This document shows positions 47,751 to 57,379 of a stretch of 64,000 nt of DNA, one piece after another. Each line of letters opens with the position of its first letter. The stretch's first letter is position 1. Source of the DNA: Bacteroidota bacterium (GTDB taxonomy: Bacteria > Bacteroidota > Bacteroidia > Chitinophagales > Chitinophagaceae); the NCBI GenBank assembly GCA_016712665.1, contig JADJQP010000008.1:1-64000 (forward strand), given 5' to 3'. Both the position numbers and the translations under genes were made by a program. The notes below the pieces were generated by a model. That model was not told the origin of the DNA. It saw only the letters and a program-made list of their open reading frames with translations, and ran no database searches.

Positions 47751-49259
47751 TTATTTTTCCATTCGCATTTGAGGGAAGAACAATACATCCTGTATACTAA
47801 CCTGATTGGTCATTAGCATGGCTAGGCGATCGATACCAAAGCCAATACCTGAGCAGGGGGGCATACCATATTCTAAAGCTCGTAAAAAATCCTGATCAAC
47901 AAACATCGCCTCGTCATCACCACGTTCCATCAGTTTTGCCTGTTCCTCAAATCGTTCGCGTTGATCAATGGGGTCATTCAATTCGGAATAGGCATTGGCC
48001 AACTCTTTTCCGTTTACTATTAGTTCAAATCGCTCTACCAATCCTGGTTTGCTTCGATGTTTTTTGGTTAGTGGACTCATTTCAATTGGGTAGTCAATAA
48101 TGAAGGTGGGTTGAATATAGTTTCCTTCACATTTTTCGCCAAATAGTTCATCCAGCATTTTAGCCCGGCCCATAGAGGGTTCGGTATGAATATGTAGGGT
48201 TTTACAGGTATTTCTGATTTCTTCCTCAGTCATCTCGCTTACATCAATGCCTGTATGTTCTTTGATGGCATCATAGATGGAAATTCTTTTGTATGGGGCC
48301 TTAAATTCAATTTCTCGATCACCCACGTTCAGTTTGGTTTGTCCGTTGGTTGCCAACGCTACTTGCTCCAACATTTGTTCCGTAGTTTCCATCATCCAGA
48401 AATAATCTTTATAGGCTACATAAAATTCCAGAATGGTAAACTCCGGATTATGCGTTCTGTCCATGCCTTCATTGCGGAAGTTGCGACTAAATTCGTATAC
48501 AAAATCAAAGCCACCTACTATCAATCGTTTCAGATATAATTCGTTGGCAATACGCAAGTACAAGGGCATATCCAGTGCATTGTGGTGCGTGATAAAGGGC
48601 CTTGCTGCTGCACCGCCGGGTATACTTTGCAAGACAGGGGTTTCCACCTCCAACGCATTTAATTGGTTAAGATACTCCCTGATGCAATTGGTCATTTTGG
48701 TTCGTTTGATAAACGTTTCTTTCACACCCGGATTTACAATTAAATCGGCATATCGTTGGCGATACCTGAACTCCGGGTCGGTCACTTCATCAAAGGCCTC
48801 CCCATCTTTCTCTTTTACGATGGGCAATGGCCTGAGCGCTTTTGATAGAAGGGTTAGCTCTTTTACATGAATAGAGGTTTCGCCAGTTTTTGTTGTAAAA
48901 ACATATCCTTTAATGCCAATAAAATCGCCGATATCTATCAGTTTTTTCCAAACTGTGTCATATAAGGTTTTGTCGTCGCCGGTACAAATATCATCTCGTT
49001 TGATATATAATTGAATCCGTCCGGCCCCATCCTGTATCACACAAAAATTGGCTTTGCCCATATCTCGCACACTCATAATTCGTCCGGCTAAACTGATATC
49101 TGCAAAGTCGGCAGCATTTTCATCCCCTCTGAAATGTTCCTTAATAAAAACACTGCTATGTGTGATGGGGAATAAGGCAGCGGGATAGGCTTCAATTCCT
49201 AATTTGTTAAGTTCCTGAAGTTTTTCTCTTCTGATGATTTCTTGTTCAGATAATTGCAT
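47751..49259 (-). CDS. lysS: Lysyl-tRNA synthetase (class II)
   Basis: A 502-residue class IIb synthetase charging tRNA-Lys. The N-terminal OB-fold anticodon-binding domain (SLAGRIMSVRDMGKANFCVI) precedes the catalytic core with motif 2 (YEFSRNFRNEGMDRTHNPEF) and motif 3 (PPCSGIGFGIDRLAMLMT). It starts MQLSEQEIIRREKLQELNKL; the -7 box at 49281-49288 supports this ATG rather than the TTG at 49283, which falls inside the box. The frame is intact. Confidence 0.95.
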   Translation of the reverse strand: MQLSEQEIIRREKLQELNKLGIEAYPAALFPITHSSVFIKEHFRGDENAADFADISLAGRIMSVRDMGKANFCVIQDGAGRIQLYIKRDDICTGDDKTLYDTVWKKLIDIGDFIGIKGYVFTTKTGETSIHVKELTLLSKALRPLPIVKEKDGEAFDEVTDPEFRYRQRYADLIVNPGVKETFIKRTKMTNCIREYLNQLNALEVETPVLQSIPGGAAARPFITHHNALDMPLYLRIANELYLKRLIVGGFDFVYEFSRNFRNEGMDRTHNPEFTILEFYVAYKDYFWMMETTEQMLEQVALATNGQTKLNVGDREIEFKAPYKRISIYDAIKEHTGIDVSEMTEEEIRNTCKTLHIHTEPSMGRAKMLDELFGEKCEGNYIQPTFIIDYPIEMSPLTKKHRSKPGLVERFELIVNGKELANAYSELNDPIDQRERFEEQAKLMERGDDEAMFVDQDFLRALEYGMPPCSGIGFGIDRLAMLMTNQVSIQDVLFFPQMRMEK

Positions 49260-49280
49260 GTTGCTTTCAATTAAGGGCTG

Positions 49281-49288
49281 CAAATGTA
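49281..49288 (-). promoter_or_regulatory. -7 box (TACATTTG) for lysS
   Basis: On the minus strand TACATTTG lies 21 bases before the lysS ATG at 49259. The divergent 265-base region to the FAD reductase gene also holds a perfect 12-base palindrome, CAGACCGGTCTG, at 49316-49327, a possible operator. Confidence 0.45.
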
Positions 49289-49524
49289 ATTAATATTTAG
49301 GCATTTCATAAACTTCAGACCGGTCTGTGGGTAAATTATAGGCAGGGTGAAAGGCGAACCGGTGCAGTTGAATCTCTCCATTTTAGTGAATGGATTTTTT
49401 GAAAAGGAATGGAAGCTACCCTTTCGAAGAGGATAAAATCAAAAAGCTATTGGAAGAAATTATTTTTACCCGACTTTTGTTGCTATTTTGCGCTTATTAG
49501 AAAACCAATATTAAATCATTCGAA

Positions 49525-50679
49525 ATGACCAAGGAGGTATTTGATGTGTTAATTGTTGGGTCAGGGCCAGCGGGTTGCGGTTGTGCGCTCACATTATATC
49601 GCAAAGGTTTAAAAATCGCACTTATTGACAAGGAAGATTTTCCGAGGGACAAAGTTTGTGGAGATGCAATACCCGGTCCTTTTTTCAAGACCCTTGATAA
49701 AATAAACCCACATTGGGGGCAATTGATGCGTGAGTTGGTTGAAAAGAGTGAAATTAGAGCCTCACGTGCGATCTTTTCGAACGGCAAATCATTTACCATT
49801 AATTGGAAAACGTACAGCTATAATTCGCCGCGATTTCACTTTGATGATTATTTGAGGCAAATGACGATTGCCGAAACCGACACCAAAGTACTGCCACCGG
49901 ATCGTTTGAAACAAATTAGAGATGAGGGCAATTGCTTGGTTTGTACGTTCGCAAGTGGTCGTACCTACGCGGCACGGTTGGTAATTGGTGCAGATGGTGC
50001 CAATTCTGTTGCCAAACGATTTATTCCAAATCAAGCCACAGGCGATCAAATGCTGGCTGCTTCGGTAAGAGCCTATGTAAGCGGTATTGAGGGGCTGGAA
50101 CCTGCTACTAATGAGTGTTTTTATTTAAAACAGTACCTGCCCGGTTATCTTTGGATTTTTCCGCTAGCTGATGGTACGGCCAATATTGGTTTTGGTATGG
50201 AAATGAAACAAGGTGTTGACCAAGAGCGCGTGAATTTGAAGACTTTATTTGTAAACATTTTAAAAGAGGAACCCTTACTAGCTTCCCGTTGTAAAAATAT
50301 GGAATTTCTCAGCCCTATCAAAGGATTTGGATTGCCCATGTATCATAGGGATATTCAGATATCGGGCAATAGAGTGTTACTTTGTGGTGATGCGGCCTCA
50401 TTGATTGATCCACTTTCAGGACATGGAATTGACTATGCATTTATTAGTGGGCACCTTGCTGCCTTACAGGCTATTGCGTGTTTTACAAACAACAACTTTA
50501 CAGATTCGTTTCTTTCAGCTTACGACCAGGCCGTTTATAAAACCATAGGGCCCGATTTACGTAAGAGTAAAAATTTGGCGCAATGTATCGGCCGATTTCC
50601 TTTTCTTTTGGATTGGTTTTCAAAATGGGCTCAAAATAAACGGCTGCTCAATTGGTTTGTGAAAATCGGCCGGATATAG
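49525..50679 (+). CDS. Geranylgeranyl-reductase-type FAD oxidoreductase
   Basis: A 384-residue flavoprotein. FDVLIVGSGPAGCGCALTL is the Rossmann FAD/ADP-binding motif, then DKEDFPRDKVCGDAIPG (the P-R-x-K-x-C-G-D family signature), LVIGADGANSVAKRF near residue 155, and RVLLCGDAASLIDPLSGHGI near 285 (second FAD motif). Members reduce isoprenoid double bonds or hydroxylate aromatic and lipid substrates. The pigment cluster ~8 kb away makes a lipid or pigment role tempting, but nothing links them directly. The gene is single, with an intact frame. Confidence 0.85.
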   Translation: MTKEVFDVLIVGSGPAGCGCALTLYRKGLKIALIDKEDFPRDKVCGDAIPGPFFKTLDKINPHWGQLMRELVEKSEIRASRAIFSNGKSFTINWKTYSYNSPRFHFDDYLRQMTIAETDTKVLPPDRLKQIRDEGNCLVCTFASGRTYAARLVIGADGANSVAKRFIPNQATGDQMLAASVRAYVSGIEGLEPATNECFYLKQYLPGYLWIFPLADGTANIGFGMEMKQGVDQERVNLKTLFVNILKEEPLLASRCKNMEFLSPIKGFGLPMYHRDIQISGNRVLLCGDAASLIDPLSGHGIDYAFISGHLAALQAIACFTNNNFTDSFLSAYDQAVYKTIGPDLRKSKNLAQCIGRFPFLLDWFSKWAQNKRLLNWFVKIGRI

Positions 50680-50805
50680 CCGATGAGAGCATCTTGTTTA
50701 CAAAAAAATTGCATTTCACCCGGCACGATTACCCACCGCTTAACGTTTTAGGATTTTTAACATAAATGAAACATTTTTCGATATGATAAAATGCTTGGTA
50801 AAGAG

Positions 50806-50813
50806 TACATTTG
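50806..50813 (+). promoter_or_regulatory. -7 box (TACATTTG) for the NlpC/P60 gene
   Basis: TACATTTG matches TAnnTTTG, 30 bases before the ATG at 50844. It overlaps the TTG at 50811, so the shorter start is preferred. Confidence 0.5.
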
Positions 50814-50843
50814 TACAAAACACTCATAACACCCATTTTTCTT

Positions 50844-51512
50844 ATGGTTTTATTACAGAAATTTCGCCTTTCCGTGCTTGCATTGCTTGTGTTGGTGTCA
50901 ACCGCTAAAGCACAAAATACAAACATCGAAACGGTTTCTAAGGTGGATCCTATTGAATTCATCCAAAATTATTTACCAATCAATACAGTAGCCAAGCCGG
51001 TATTAACGGTTTCGGATGATGTAGTAAAAAGTAGAATGATTAGCCGTACCGCAAAACCGAAAGAAAATTTTGGTGAAGGCATGCTGAATTGGGTTAAGGA
51101 TAAATATGCGGATGTGTTGGAAGTACTTCCAAATCAAATTTCGAATGTGATGCTGTACCGGTTTATTGATGAGTGGTATGGAGTAAAATACAGAATGGGC
51201 GGGACTTCCAAAAAAGGAATTGATTGCAGTGCTTTCGTACAAACGCTCTATCAGTATGTTTTTGGTTTTAACCTACTTCGCACGGCTGGTATGCAATTTG
51301 GCGAATCACAATACATTAAAAGCATCAGTGATTTACGCGAAGGTGATTTGGTATTCTTTAGAATCAATACCTCTAGAATTTCGCATGTAGGCGTTTATTT
51401 AAAAAACAATTTTTTTGTTCATTCTGCAAGCAGCAAGGGCGTTTCTATAGCTAATTTGACAAATGATTATTGGCATAAATACTTTGCAGGTGGCGGCAGG
51501 GTATTAAACTAA
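50844..51512 (+). CDS. NlpC/P60-family (C40) peptidoglycan endopeptidase
   Basis: A 222-residue exported cysteine peptidase. It starts MVLLQKFRLSVLALLVLVST (signal peptide, cleavage likely after AKA). The C-terminal ~120 residues are the NlpC/P60 domain with the complete triad: Cys in KKGIDCSAFVQTLYQ, His in SRISHVGVYLKNN, and the polar third residue in FFVHSASSKGVS. It should cut D-Glu-diamino acid bonds in peptidoglycan. It is monocistronic between a -7 box and a terminator. Confidence 0.9.
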   Translation: MVLLQKFRLSVLALLVLVSTAKAQNTNIETVSKVDPIEFIQNYLPINTVAKPVLTVSDDVVKSRMISRTAKPKENFGEGMLNWVKDKYADVLEVLPNQISNVMLYRFIDEWYGVKYRMGGTSKKGIDCSAFVQTLYQYVFGFNLLRTAGMQFGESQYIKSISDLREGDLVFFRINTSRISHVGVYLKNNFFVHSASSKGVSIANLTNDYWHKYFAGGGRVLN

Positions 51513-51533
51513 TTTTGAATATTATTTCTATGT

Positions 51534-51560
51534 AAAACGCCTTTTTTGGGCGTTTTTTTT
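51534..51560 (+). terminator. Rho-independent terminator after the NlpC/P60 gene
   Basis: AAAACGCC and GGCGTTTT pair around a six-T loop and are followed by a run of T, 22 bases after the stop at 51512. Confidence 0.85.
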
Positions 51561-51689
51561 ATAGAATCTACAAATCGTATTCAGTAAGTAAGGGGGCAAT
51601 AATTTTGCAAAATATGGTACGGAAGTATGCAAACAAATGCATTTGGTGCATTAATGCCTCTTGAAAAGCAAATTTGTCTCAAATTGTCG

Positions 51690-51697
51690 TATATTTG
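51690..51697 (+). promoter_or_regulatory. -7 box (TATATTTG) for adk-obgE
   Basis: TATATTTG matches TAnnTTTG, 33 bases before the adk ATG at 51730. Confidence 0.5.
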
Positions 51698-51729
51698 CTC
51701 ACTCATTTTATAAGTGATAATAGGATATT

Positions 51730-52308
51730 ATGTTTAATTTAGTGCTATTTGGACCACCAGGCAGTGGTAAAGGAACCCAGTCCGGTTTCATCATCGATCG
51801 TTACCAATTAATCCATATTTCAACCGGAGATATTTTGCGGAAGGAAGTGGGAAGTGAAACCCCCTTGGGGCTGGAGGCAAAAAAGTATATGGACCAAGGA
51901 ATGCTGGTACACGACGAGGTGGTTATTGGTATGATTGGGAGTAAATTGGATGAAAACCAACATGTCAATGGTTTTATTTTTGATGGGTTTCCACGAACCG
52001 TTGCGCAAGCCGAGGCATTAGATAATTTACTTGATTTTAAAGGAAATCCAATTAATATAGTTTTAAGTCTTCAAGTGGGCGAAGAGTCATTAAAGCAACG
52101 ATTACTTTCTCGTGGTGAAGTGTCCGGAAGAAGTGATGATAACGAAGAAGTTATTGTAAAACGAATTAAAGAGTATCATGCCAAAACAGCTCCTGTAGCT
52201 GAATATTACAAAACGAAGGAAAAACTTGTAGACATTAAAGGTGAAGGATCGGTGGAAGAGGTATTTACCCTTTTGTCGGCGCAAATCGATGCCATCATTG
52301 AAGCTTAG
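51730..52308 (+). CDS. adk: Adenylate kinase
   Basis: A 192-residue kinase that interconverts ATP + AMP with 2 ADP. The P-loop is FGPPGSGKGTQSG at residues 5-17, ISTGDILRKEV is the AMP site, GFIFDGFPRTVAQAEAL is the family signature, and LLSRGEVSGRSDDNEEVI marks the short-LID form. The frame is intact. obgE follows 32 bases later, probably on the same transcript. Confidence 0.96.
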   Translation: MFNLVLFGPPGSGKGTQSGFIIDRYQLIHISTGDILRKEVGSETPLGLEAKKYMDQGMLVHDEVVIGMIGSKLDENQHVNGFIFDGFPRTVAQAEALDNLLDFKGNPINIVLSLQVGEESLKQRLLSRGEVSGRSDDNEEVIVKRIKEYHAKTAPVAEYYKTKEKLVDIKGEGSVEEVFTLLSAQIDAIIEA

Positions 52309-52340
52309 TTAGCTGATTCTACGCGATTAAGCGCAACATT

Positions 52341-53345
52341 ATGCAACACGATAATTTTATAGACTACATCCGCATCTTTTGCAAATCCGGCAAAGGAGGT
52401 GCGGGAGCCATTCATTTTTTACGTGAAAAGTATCGACCCAATGGTGGTCCGGATGGAGGCAATGGTGGCAGAGGGGGGCATATCATTCTAAAAGGGAATA
52501 AAAATCTGTGGACTTTATTGCATCTGAGATATCACAAAAATCTTATCGCTGAGGACGGCGGTAGAGGTGGTAAAGGCAATATGAGTGGAGCCTATGGAAA
52601 GGATATTATCATTGAAGTGCCCTTAGGAACCGTTGGGAAAAATGAAGAGACCGGTGAAGTAGAAGTAAAAATATTGGAACATGGCCAGGAAGTAATTTGG
52701 ATTCCGGGCGGAAGAGGTGGATTGGGAAATGGAAATTTTGCAACCCCAACCAATCAGGCACCTGATTATGCACAGCCAGGTGAAATGGGCATTGAGGTAA
52801 CCAAAATTGTAGAATTAAAAATTCTGGCAGATGTCGGACTGGTTGGTTTTCCCAATGCCGGTAAGTCTACCTTGCTTTCGGTAATCAGTGCGGCCAAACC
52901 CAAAATTGCTGATTATGCATTTACCACCATTACACCCAATCTTGGTATTGTTGAATACAAAAATGGGAAATCGTTTTGCGTGGCAGATCTTCCGGGCATC
53001 ATTGAAGGGGCTGCAGAAGGAAAAGGACTGGGACATCGGTTTTTACGACATATTGAACGAAATCCCGTTTTGCTGATGATTATTCCAGCTGATAGTAATC
53101 ATCATTATAAGGAATACCAAATCCTTTCGAATGAGTTGGGAGAGTATAATGCGGAGCTTCTAGATAAACAAATGTTGATTGCTATTAGCAAATCGGACAT
53201 GCTTGACAAGCAATTGAAGGAGGAAATTCAAAAAGAGTTTCCCAAAAATATCAAGTTGCACTTTTTTTCTGCCATTACCCAAGAAGGTATTGCCGGCCTG
53301 AAGGATATGTTGTGGAAGATGCTTAATGATCCGATTTCAGAATAA
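52341..53345 (+). CDS. obgE: Obg-family GTPase
   Basis: A 334-residue GTPase acting in late assembly of the large ribosomal subunit. The N-terminal Obg fold is glycine-rich (GGPDGGNGGRGGHIILKGN, GGRGGLGNGNFATPTNQAPD). The G domain has G1 VGFPNAGKSTLL near residue 167, G3 DLPGIIEGAAEGKGLGHRFL near 218, and G4 ISKSD near 285. The length is typical of Bacteroidota Obg without the variable C-terminal domain. Confidence 0.96.
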   Translation: MQHDNFIDYIRIFCKSGKGGAGAIHFLREKYRPNGGPDGGNGGRGGHIILKGNKNLWTLLHLRYHKNLIAEDGGRGGKGNMSGAYGKDIIIEVPLGTVGKNEETGEVEVKILEHGQEVIWIPGGRGGLGNGNFATPTNQAPDYAQPGEMGIEVTKIVELKILADVGLVGFPNAGKSTLLSVISAAKPKIADYAFTTITPNLGIVEYKNGKSFCVADLPGIIEGAAEGKGLGHRFLRHIERNPVLLMIIPADSNHHYKEYQILSNELGEYNAELLDKQMLIAISKSDMLDKQLKEEIQKEFPKNIKLHFFSAITQEGIAGLKDMLWKMLNDPISE

Positions 53346-53516
53346 ACAATTCAATACGCAGGTAAGGTACGGTAGGTTCTGATTGAATACTATAGCGATT
53401 CTCCTTCGGAAAATTACATTCGAACGGCTCTTTTTTTTGAGTACTGAATATTCCCATCTTTTTGTTGAAACACTTTGTAAAAACAACTTACCTTCGCAGC
53501 CAATAAAAAAAAATTC

Positions 53517-54617
53517 ATGGCTCTTCAAGTAGGAATCGTTGGCTTACCCAATGTAGGAAAATCAACCCTTTTTAACGCCGTTAGCAATAATGCAAAGGCA
53601 CAAGCTTCCAATTACAGATTTTGTACCATTGATCCCAATGTAGGTCAAGTGGATGTGCCGGATCAGCGATTGAATAAATTGGCTGAATTGGTATTGCCGG
53701 ATCGTATTGTCCCTACTACCATTGAGTTTGTTGATATTGCCGGACTGGTAAAAGGAGCTAGTAAGGGCGAAGGATTGGGCAATAAATTTCTCGCTAATAT
53801 TCGAGAAGTGGATGCCATAGTGCATGTGGTACGTTGTTTTGAAGATGAAAATATATTACGAGAGGAAGGGGCGATTAATCCTATTTCAGATAAAGAAATT
53901 ATCGATACCGAATTGCAATTAAAGGATCTAGACAGTCTAGAAAAAAAGTTTCAAAAAACAGAACGGGCCTCCAAAACAGGTGATGTAAAGGCAAAGGTAG
54001 ATGTGGTAGTTCTTTCAAAGTGTATGAAACATTTGGAAGAGGGAAAAAACCTTCGGCAGTTAGGTTTGTCTGAAGTGGAAATAGAATCTATCGCCGATTT
54101 ATGTCTGCTTACCATCAAGCCGGTGCTGTATGTAGCCAATGTGGACGAAAATTCTTTACATTCCGGTAATCAGTATTCGAAAGCACTTGAGGAAAATGTG
54201 CATGGAGAGGGGAGTACCGTTATTGTAATGAATAATAGTATAGAGGCACAAATTTCAGAGATGGAGAATGAAGAGGATAAGGCAATGTTTCTGGACGAAT
54301 ACAAATTGACAGAACCCGCACTAAATCGCTTAATACGAAGCGCTTACGGTTTATTAAACTTAATTACTTATTTTACAGCAGGCGTGCAGGAAGTACGTGC
54401 CTGGACCATACAAATTGGTTGGAAGGCACCGCAAGCCGCAAGTGTGATTCATACTGATTTTGAGAAGGGTTTTATTAAAGCAGAAGTAATTGCCTATACC
54501 GATTTTGTGACCTTGGGTTCTGAGAGTGCATGTAAAGAAGCCGGAAAATTGCGAATTGAAGGGAAGGAATATATTGTGAAAGACGGTGATATTATGCACT
54601 TTAGATTTAATGTGTAA
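53517..54617 (+). CDS. ychF: Redox-regulated ATPase YchF
   Basis: A 366-residue Obg-like ATPase (YchF/OLA1 family) that binds ATP rather than GTP and associates with ribosomes. G1 is GLPNVGKSTLFNAVSN at the N-terminus, then FVDIAGLVKGASKGEGLGNK, VVRCFEDENI, and the C-terminal TGS domain (RAWTIQIGWKAPQAASVIHT, FIKAEVIAY, YIVKDGDIMHFRFNV). A TACCTTCG box at 53489-53496 is a plausible -7 element. The frame is intact. Confidence 0.95.
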   Translation: MALQVGIVGLPNVGKSTLFNAVSNNAKAQASNYRFCTIDPNVGQVDVPDQRLNKLAELVLPDRIVPTTIEFVDIAGLVKGASKGEGLGNKFLANIREVDAIVHVVRCFEDENILREEGAINPISDKEIIDTELQLKDLDSLEKKFQKTERASKTGDVKAKVDVVVLSKCMKHLEEGKNLRQLGLSEVEIESIADLCLLTIKPVLYVANVDENSLHSGNQYSKALEENVHGEGSTVIVMNNSIEAQISEMENEEDKAMFLDEYKLTEPALNRLIRSAYGLLNLITYFTAGVQEVRAWTIQIGWKAPQAASVIHTDFEKGFIKAEVIAYTDFVTLGSESACKEAGKLRIEGKEYIVKDGDIMHFRFNV

Positions 54618-54684
54618 AATATTGGAAATTAATTTTACTTTTTAATTCTGTTAACATATATTTACAGCATAAAACAATTAGAAT

Positions 54685-55512
54685 ATGAGAAAATTATTTT
54701 TTGGCGCTGTTTTAACCTTAGCTACAGCATGCACTGTGAGTACAAATGCGCAGGTAAGTTACGAGTTAGGATGCAGCCTTGGAGCTAGTACTTATTTGGG
54801 TGATTTGCAACCAAAAGCTTATACCTATTCCCAACCTGGAGCAACTACCGGTGGATTAATCCGATATAATATGAACGGCTATTTTGCTGTTCGAGGATTT
54901 GCAAACTATGCTCGTTTATATGGTAGTGATGCAAAATCATTGGATGCCGGAATGATACGCAGAAATTTAAGTTTCCGCAGTGATGTGGTTGAGTTTGGTG
55001 GTGTTATGGAATGGAATGTTATACCTTTCGACAGAATGGACCCACAAAATAAAAGATTTGGAAAGCGATTTAAATTCACCCCGTACTTCTTTGGTGGTGT
55101 AAATATTTTTCATTTTAATCCACAAGCTTTATATAAAAATGAATGGGTGGATTTGCAACCATTGCAAACCGAAGGACAGTCTTATACAAGAACCAATGTA
55201 GCCATTCCTTTTGGTATGGGTTTCAAATGGCATGTAGGCAGACATGTAATTCTTCAATGGGAAATTGGATTCAGAAAAACGTTTACAGATTATTTAGATG
55301 ACGTAAGTTCTTCTTATCCTGATTTAAATAAATTGGCCTTAACCGATCCAACTGCAGCTGATTTATCATTTCGCGGTGATGAATTACCTGAAAACCCACA
55401 ACTTCTGCCAGCTCCAGGATCTGCAAGAGGTTTGTCTTCCAACATGGATTGGTATACCGTAAATAATTTTTCTGTTATTAAGAAATTTAAACTAAGAAAT
55501 CGTAACTGGTAA
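54685..55512 (+). CDS. DUF6089-type outer-membrane protein
   Basis: A 275-residue exported beta-barrel protein. The signal peptide ends near residue 23 (CTVSTNAQ), then YELGCSLGASTYLGDLQP, the typical opening of the DUF6089 family. Strands follow (FAVRGFANYARLYGSDA, FKFTPYFFGGVNIFHFNP, ILQWEIGFRKTFTDYLDDVS). In many Bacteroidota it sits next to uppS and bamA, suggesting an envelope role; here it stands alone behind ychF. A terminator follows. Confidence 0.82.
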   Translation: MRKLFFGAVLTLATACTVSTNAQVSYELGCSLGASTYLGDLQPKAYTYSQPGATTGGLIRYNMNGYFAVRGFANYARLYGSDAKSLDAGMIRRNLSFRSDVVEFGGVMEWNVIPFDRMDPQNKRFGKRFKFTPYFFGGVNIFHFNPQALYKNEWVDLQPLQTEGQSYTRTNVAIPFGMGFKWHVGRHVILQWEIGFRKTFTDYLDDVSSSYPDLNKLALTDPTAADLSFRGDELPENPQLLPAPGSARGLSSNMDWYTVNNFSVIKKFKLRNRNW

Positions 55513-55527
55513 TCGTTTTTACATTGC

Positions 55528-55563
55528 AAAAAAGGGCTTTTCAATTTGGAAAGCCCTTTTTTT
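55528..55563 (+). terminator. Rho-independent terminator after the DUF6089 gene
   Basis: AAAAAAGGGCTTT and AAAGCCCTTTTTTT form a stem with a short loop, 16 bases past the stop. T tracts on both strands would let it also end the leftward transcript from 56498. Confidence 0.85.
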
Positions 55564-55625
55564 ATGTCGATGATTGCCTGTATATTGAAGCAGATTCACT
55601 CTTATTTCAGCAACAAAATGGTTTT

Positions 55626-56498
55626 CTACTCACCTAATATTAATGTTTGAAGATTGTACCAAATACCATTTTTACGCATGGCAACGTAGTATTGTCCTTT
55701 TGGGTATTGTCCTCGATAAAAATAGGAGTACTTGGCATTACCGATTCTTCTTTCGGTATCGTCTTCAATAAGGGTAGTCAGTATGTTGTGACTTGAATCG
55801 GTAATAAATATTCCGATGGTTGTGATGCTTTCGATTCGTACACTTACAGAAGAATCCACTTCGAGCGGATACTTAATAATGCGAGGCGTATTGACATAGA
55901 AGGTTCGGGCAGGAATAGGGATACCCTTAACGGTACTTACATAAGCCACTAATCTATTTTCAACCACTGTATCGGCATTGGTATCGTATATATTTGCTAT
56001 TGGATTATTGTCGGTAAAGCACCATAGGGCTTGCTGTGCCGTATTGAGATAGCATTTGTATTTTTCAAAGATTCCGGCAAGATTTGAAATCACCGCATCA
56101 TGTTTTTTTGTTATTACAAACGTGTCTGCGGGTGATGGTGAAGCATTGCTTTTTTCGGAACACAGGGCATTCAATGCAAACTCTTTTGTTTGTTGACCAC
56201 CAACAGATACAATCATGGTTTCGGTACTAATCAGGTCTTGATTTGCTTTGGTCTGATTAATGAACTGATAGGCCGCTTCTACTTTGAGATCAATTTTTTC
56301 ACTAGATTTATTCTTGATGGAGAGGAGGAGGCACTTTCCGGTATGTGAGGATCCTTGCGGATTGGCAACGGATTTATTGCCGGTGATGGTTACGGAAATG
56401 CGGTTTGTTTTTATTGCCTCCAGCAAGTTGATAGTGGCGGCCTTTGCACAAATTGGGAAAAGAAGTCCGGTTACTATAAATAGGGGTTTGCTTAACAT
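55626..56498 (-). CDS. Exported protein of unknown function
   Basis: A 290-residue protein I do not recognise. It starts MLSKPLFIVTGLLFPICAKA (signal peptide; an upstream in-frame start at 56519 would add 7 residues). The first half has an Ig-like feel (ISVTITGNKSVANPQGSSHT, CLLLSIKNKSSEKIDLKVEA). The second half ends in strands that resemble a T9SS-era sorting-like or accessory domain (VDSSVSVRIESITTIGIFIT, YPKGQYYVAMRKNGIWYNLQ) but without a clear sorting motif. Single gene, intact frame. Confidence 0.65.
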   Translation of the reverse strand: MLSKPLFIVTGLLFPICAKAATINLLEAIKTNRISVTITGNKSVANPQGSSHTGKCLLLSIKNKSSEKIDLKVEAAYQFINQTKANQDLISTETMIVSVGGQQTKEFALNALCSEKSNASPSPADTFVITKKHDAVISNLAGIFEKYKCYLNTAQQALWCFTDNNPIANIYDTNADTVVENRLVAYVSTVKGIPIPARTFYVNTPRIIKYPLEVDSSVSVRIESITTIGIFITDSSHNILTTLIEDDTERRIGNAKYSYFYRGQYPKGQYYVAMRKNGIWYNLQTLILGE

Positions 56499-56675
56499 GC
56501 TTACGTTTTTTTGTATCAACGAAATTACAACGCATAAAATTGCTATTGAAGAAACAATATTATCATAATTCTATTTGAAAATTGTTTTCAGTATAACCAA
56601 CTCCATATTCAATCATATACCAAGGACACTATTACTGTAAACTTCTAATAAGCAACCGTACAGTAAGAAATCGAT

Positions 56676-57310
56676 TTAAAATAATCCGTGCACTTCCGCT
56701 TCAATTAAATTGATGACTTTAGCTAAATCATCTTTATTTTCATCAAAATTTACCTTATCGATATCAATCACAAGAAGTTTTCCATCATCGTATTTATCGA
56801 TCCAACTATTATAGTATTCGTTCAATCGCTTGAGGTAATCGATCCGTATGTTTTCTTCATATTCCCGACCTCTTTTTTGAATTTGTCCTACTAGAGTGGG
56901 GACACTGGCTTTCAGATAGATTAGTAAATCGGGAGGGTTTACCATCCCTTTAAGCGTTTCAAAGAATTGCTTATAATTTTCAAAATCTCGTTTACTCATA
57001 AGACCCATCTCATGCAAATTGGGGGCAAATATATAAGCGTCCTCAAAATGGTTCGGTCCTGGATTACTACCTGATTTCCATTTTGAATGTCGACAAGTTG
57101 CCGTAATCTGCTATTGAGAAAATATATTTGGAGGTTAAAACTCCAACGATGCATGTCATTATAAAAATCGTTTAAATAAGGATTGCTTTCAACATCCTCA
57201 AAATGGGGTGCCCAATTAAAATGCTTGGCAAGTTTTTTTGTTAGAGTGGTTTTGCCGGCTCCAATATTACCTGCTATTGCAATATGTTTAATTTGTTTTT
57301 TCTTGGCCAT
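56676..57310 (-). CDS. Deoxynucleoside kinase, one frameshift
   Basis: A ~210-residue dNK-family kinase phosphorylating deoxynucleosides for salvage. It starts MAKKKQIKHIAIAGNIGAGK (P-loop at residues 14-21). The frame breaks near 57044-57049: one base is missing, and restoring it joins VVIQDRTI to YEDAYIFAPNLHEMGLM, which contains the family's D-R/E-x-x-Y-E-D motif. The rest (LLIYLKASVPTLVGQIQKRG, LNEYYNSWIDKYDDGKLLVI) is normal. Base specificity (dA/dG or dC) cannot be read with confidence. Confidence 0.88.
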
Positions 57311-57379
57311 AACAACGATCTTGATAATTAATTTTACGGGAATGCTAAAGTATAGTTTCTGAACTAATAATTTGAATCA

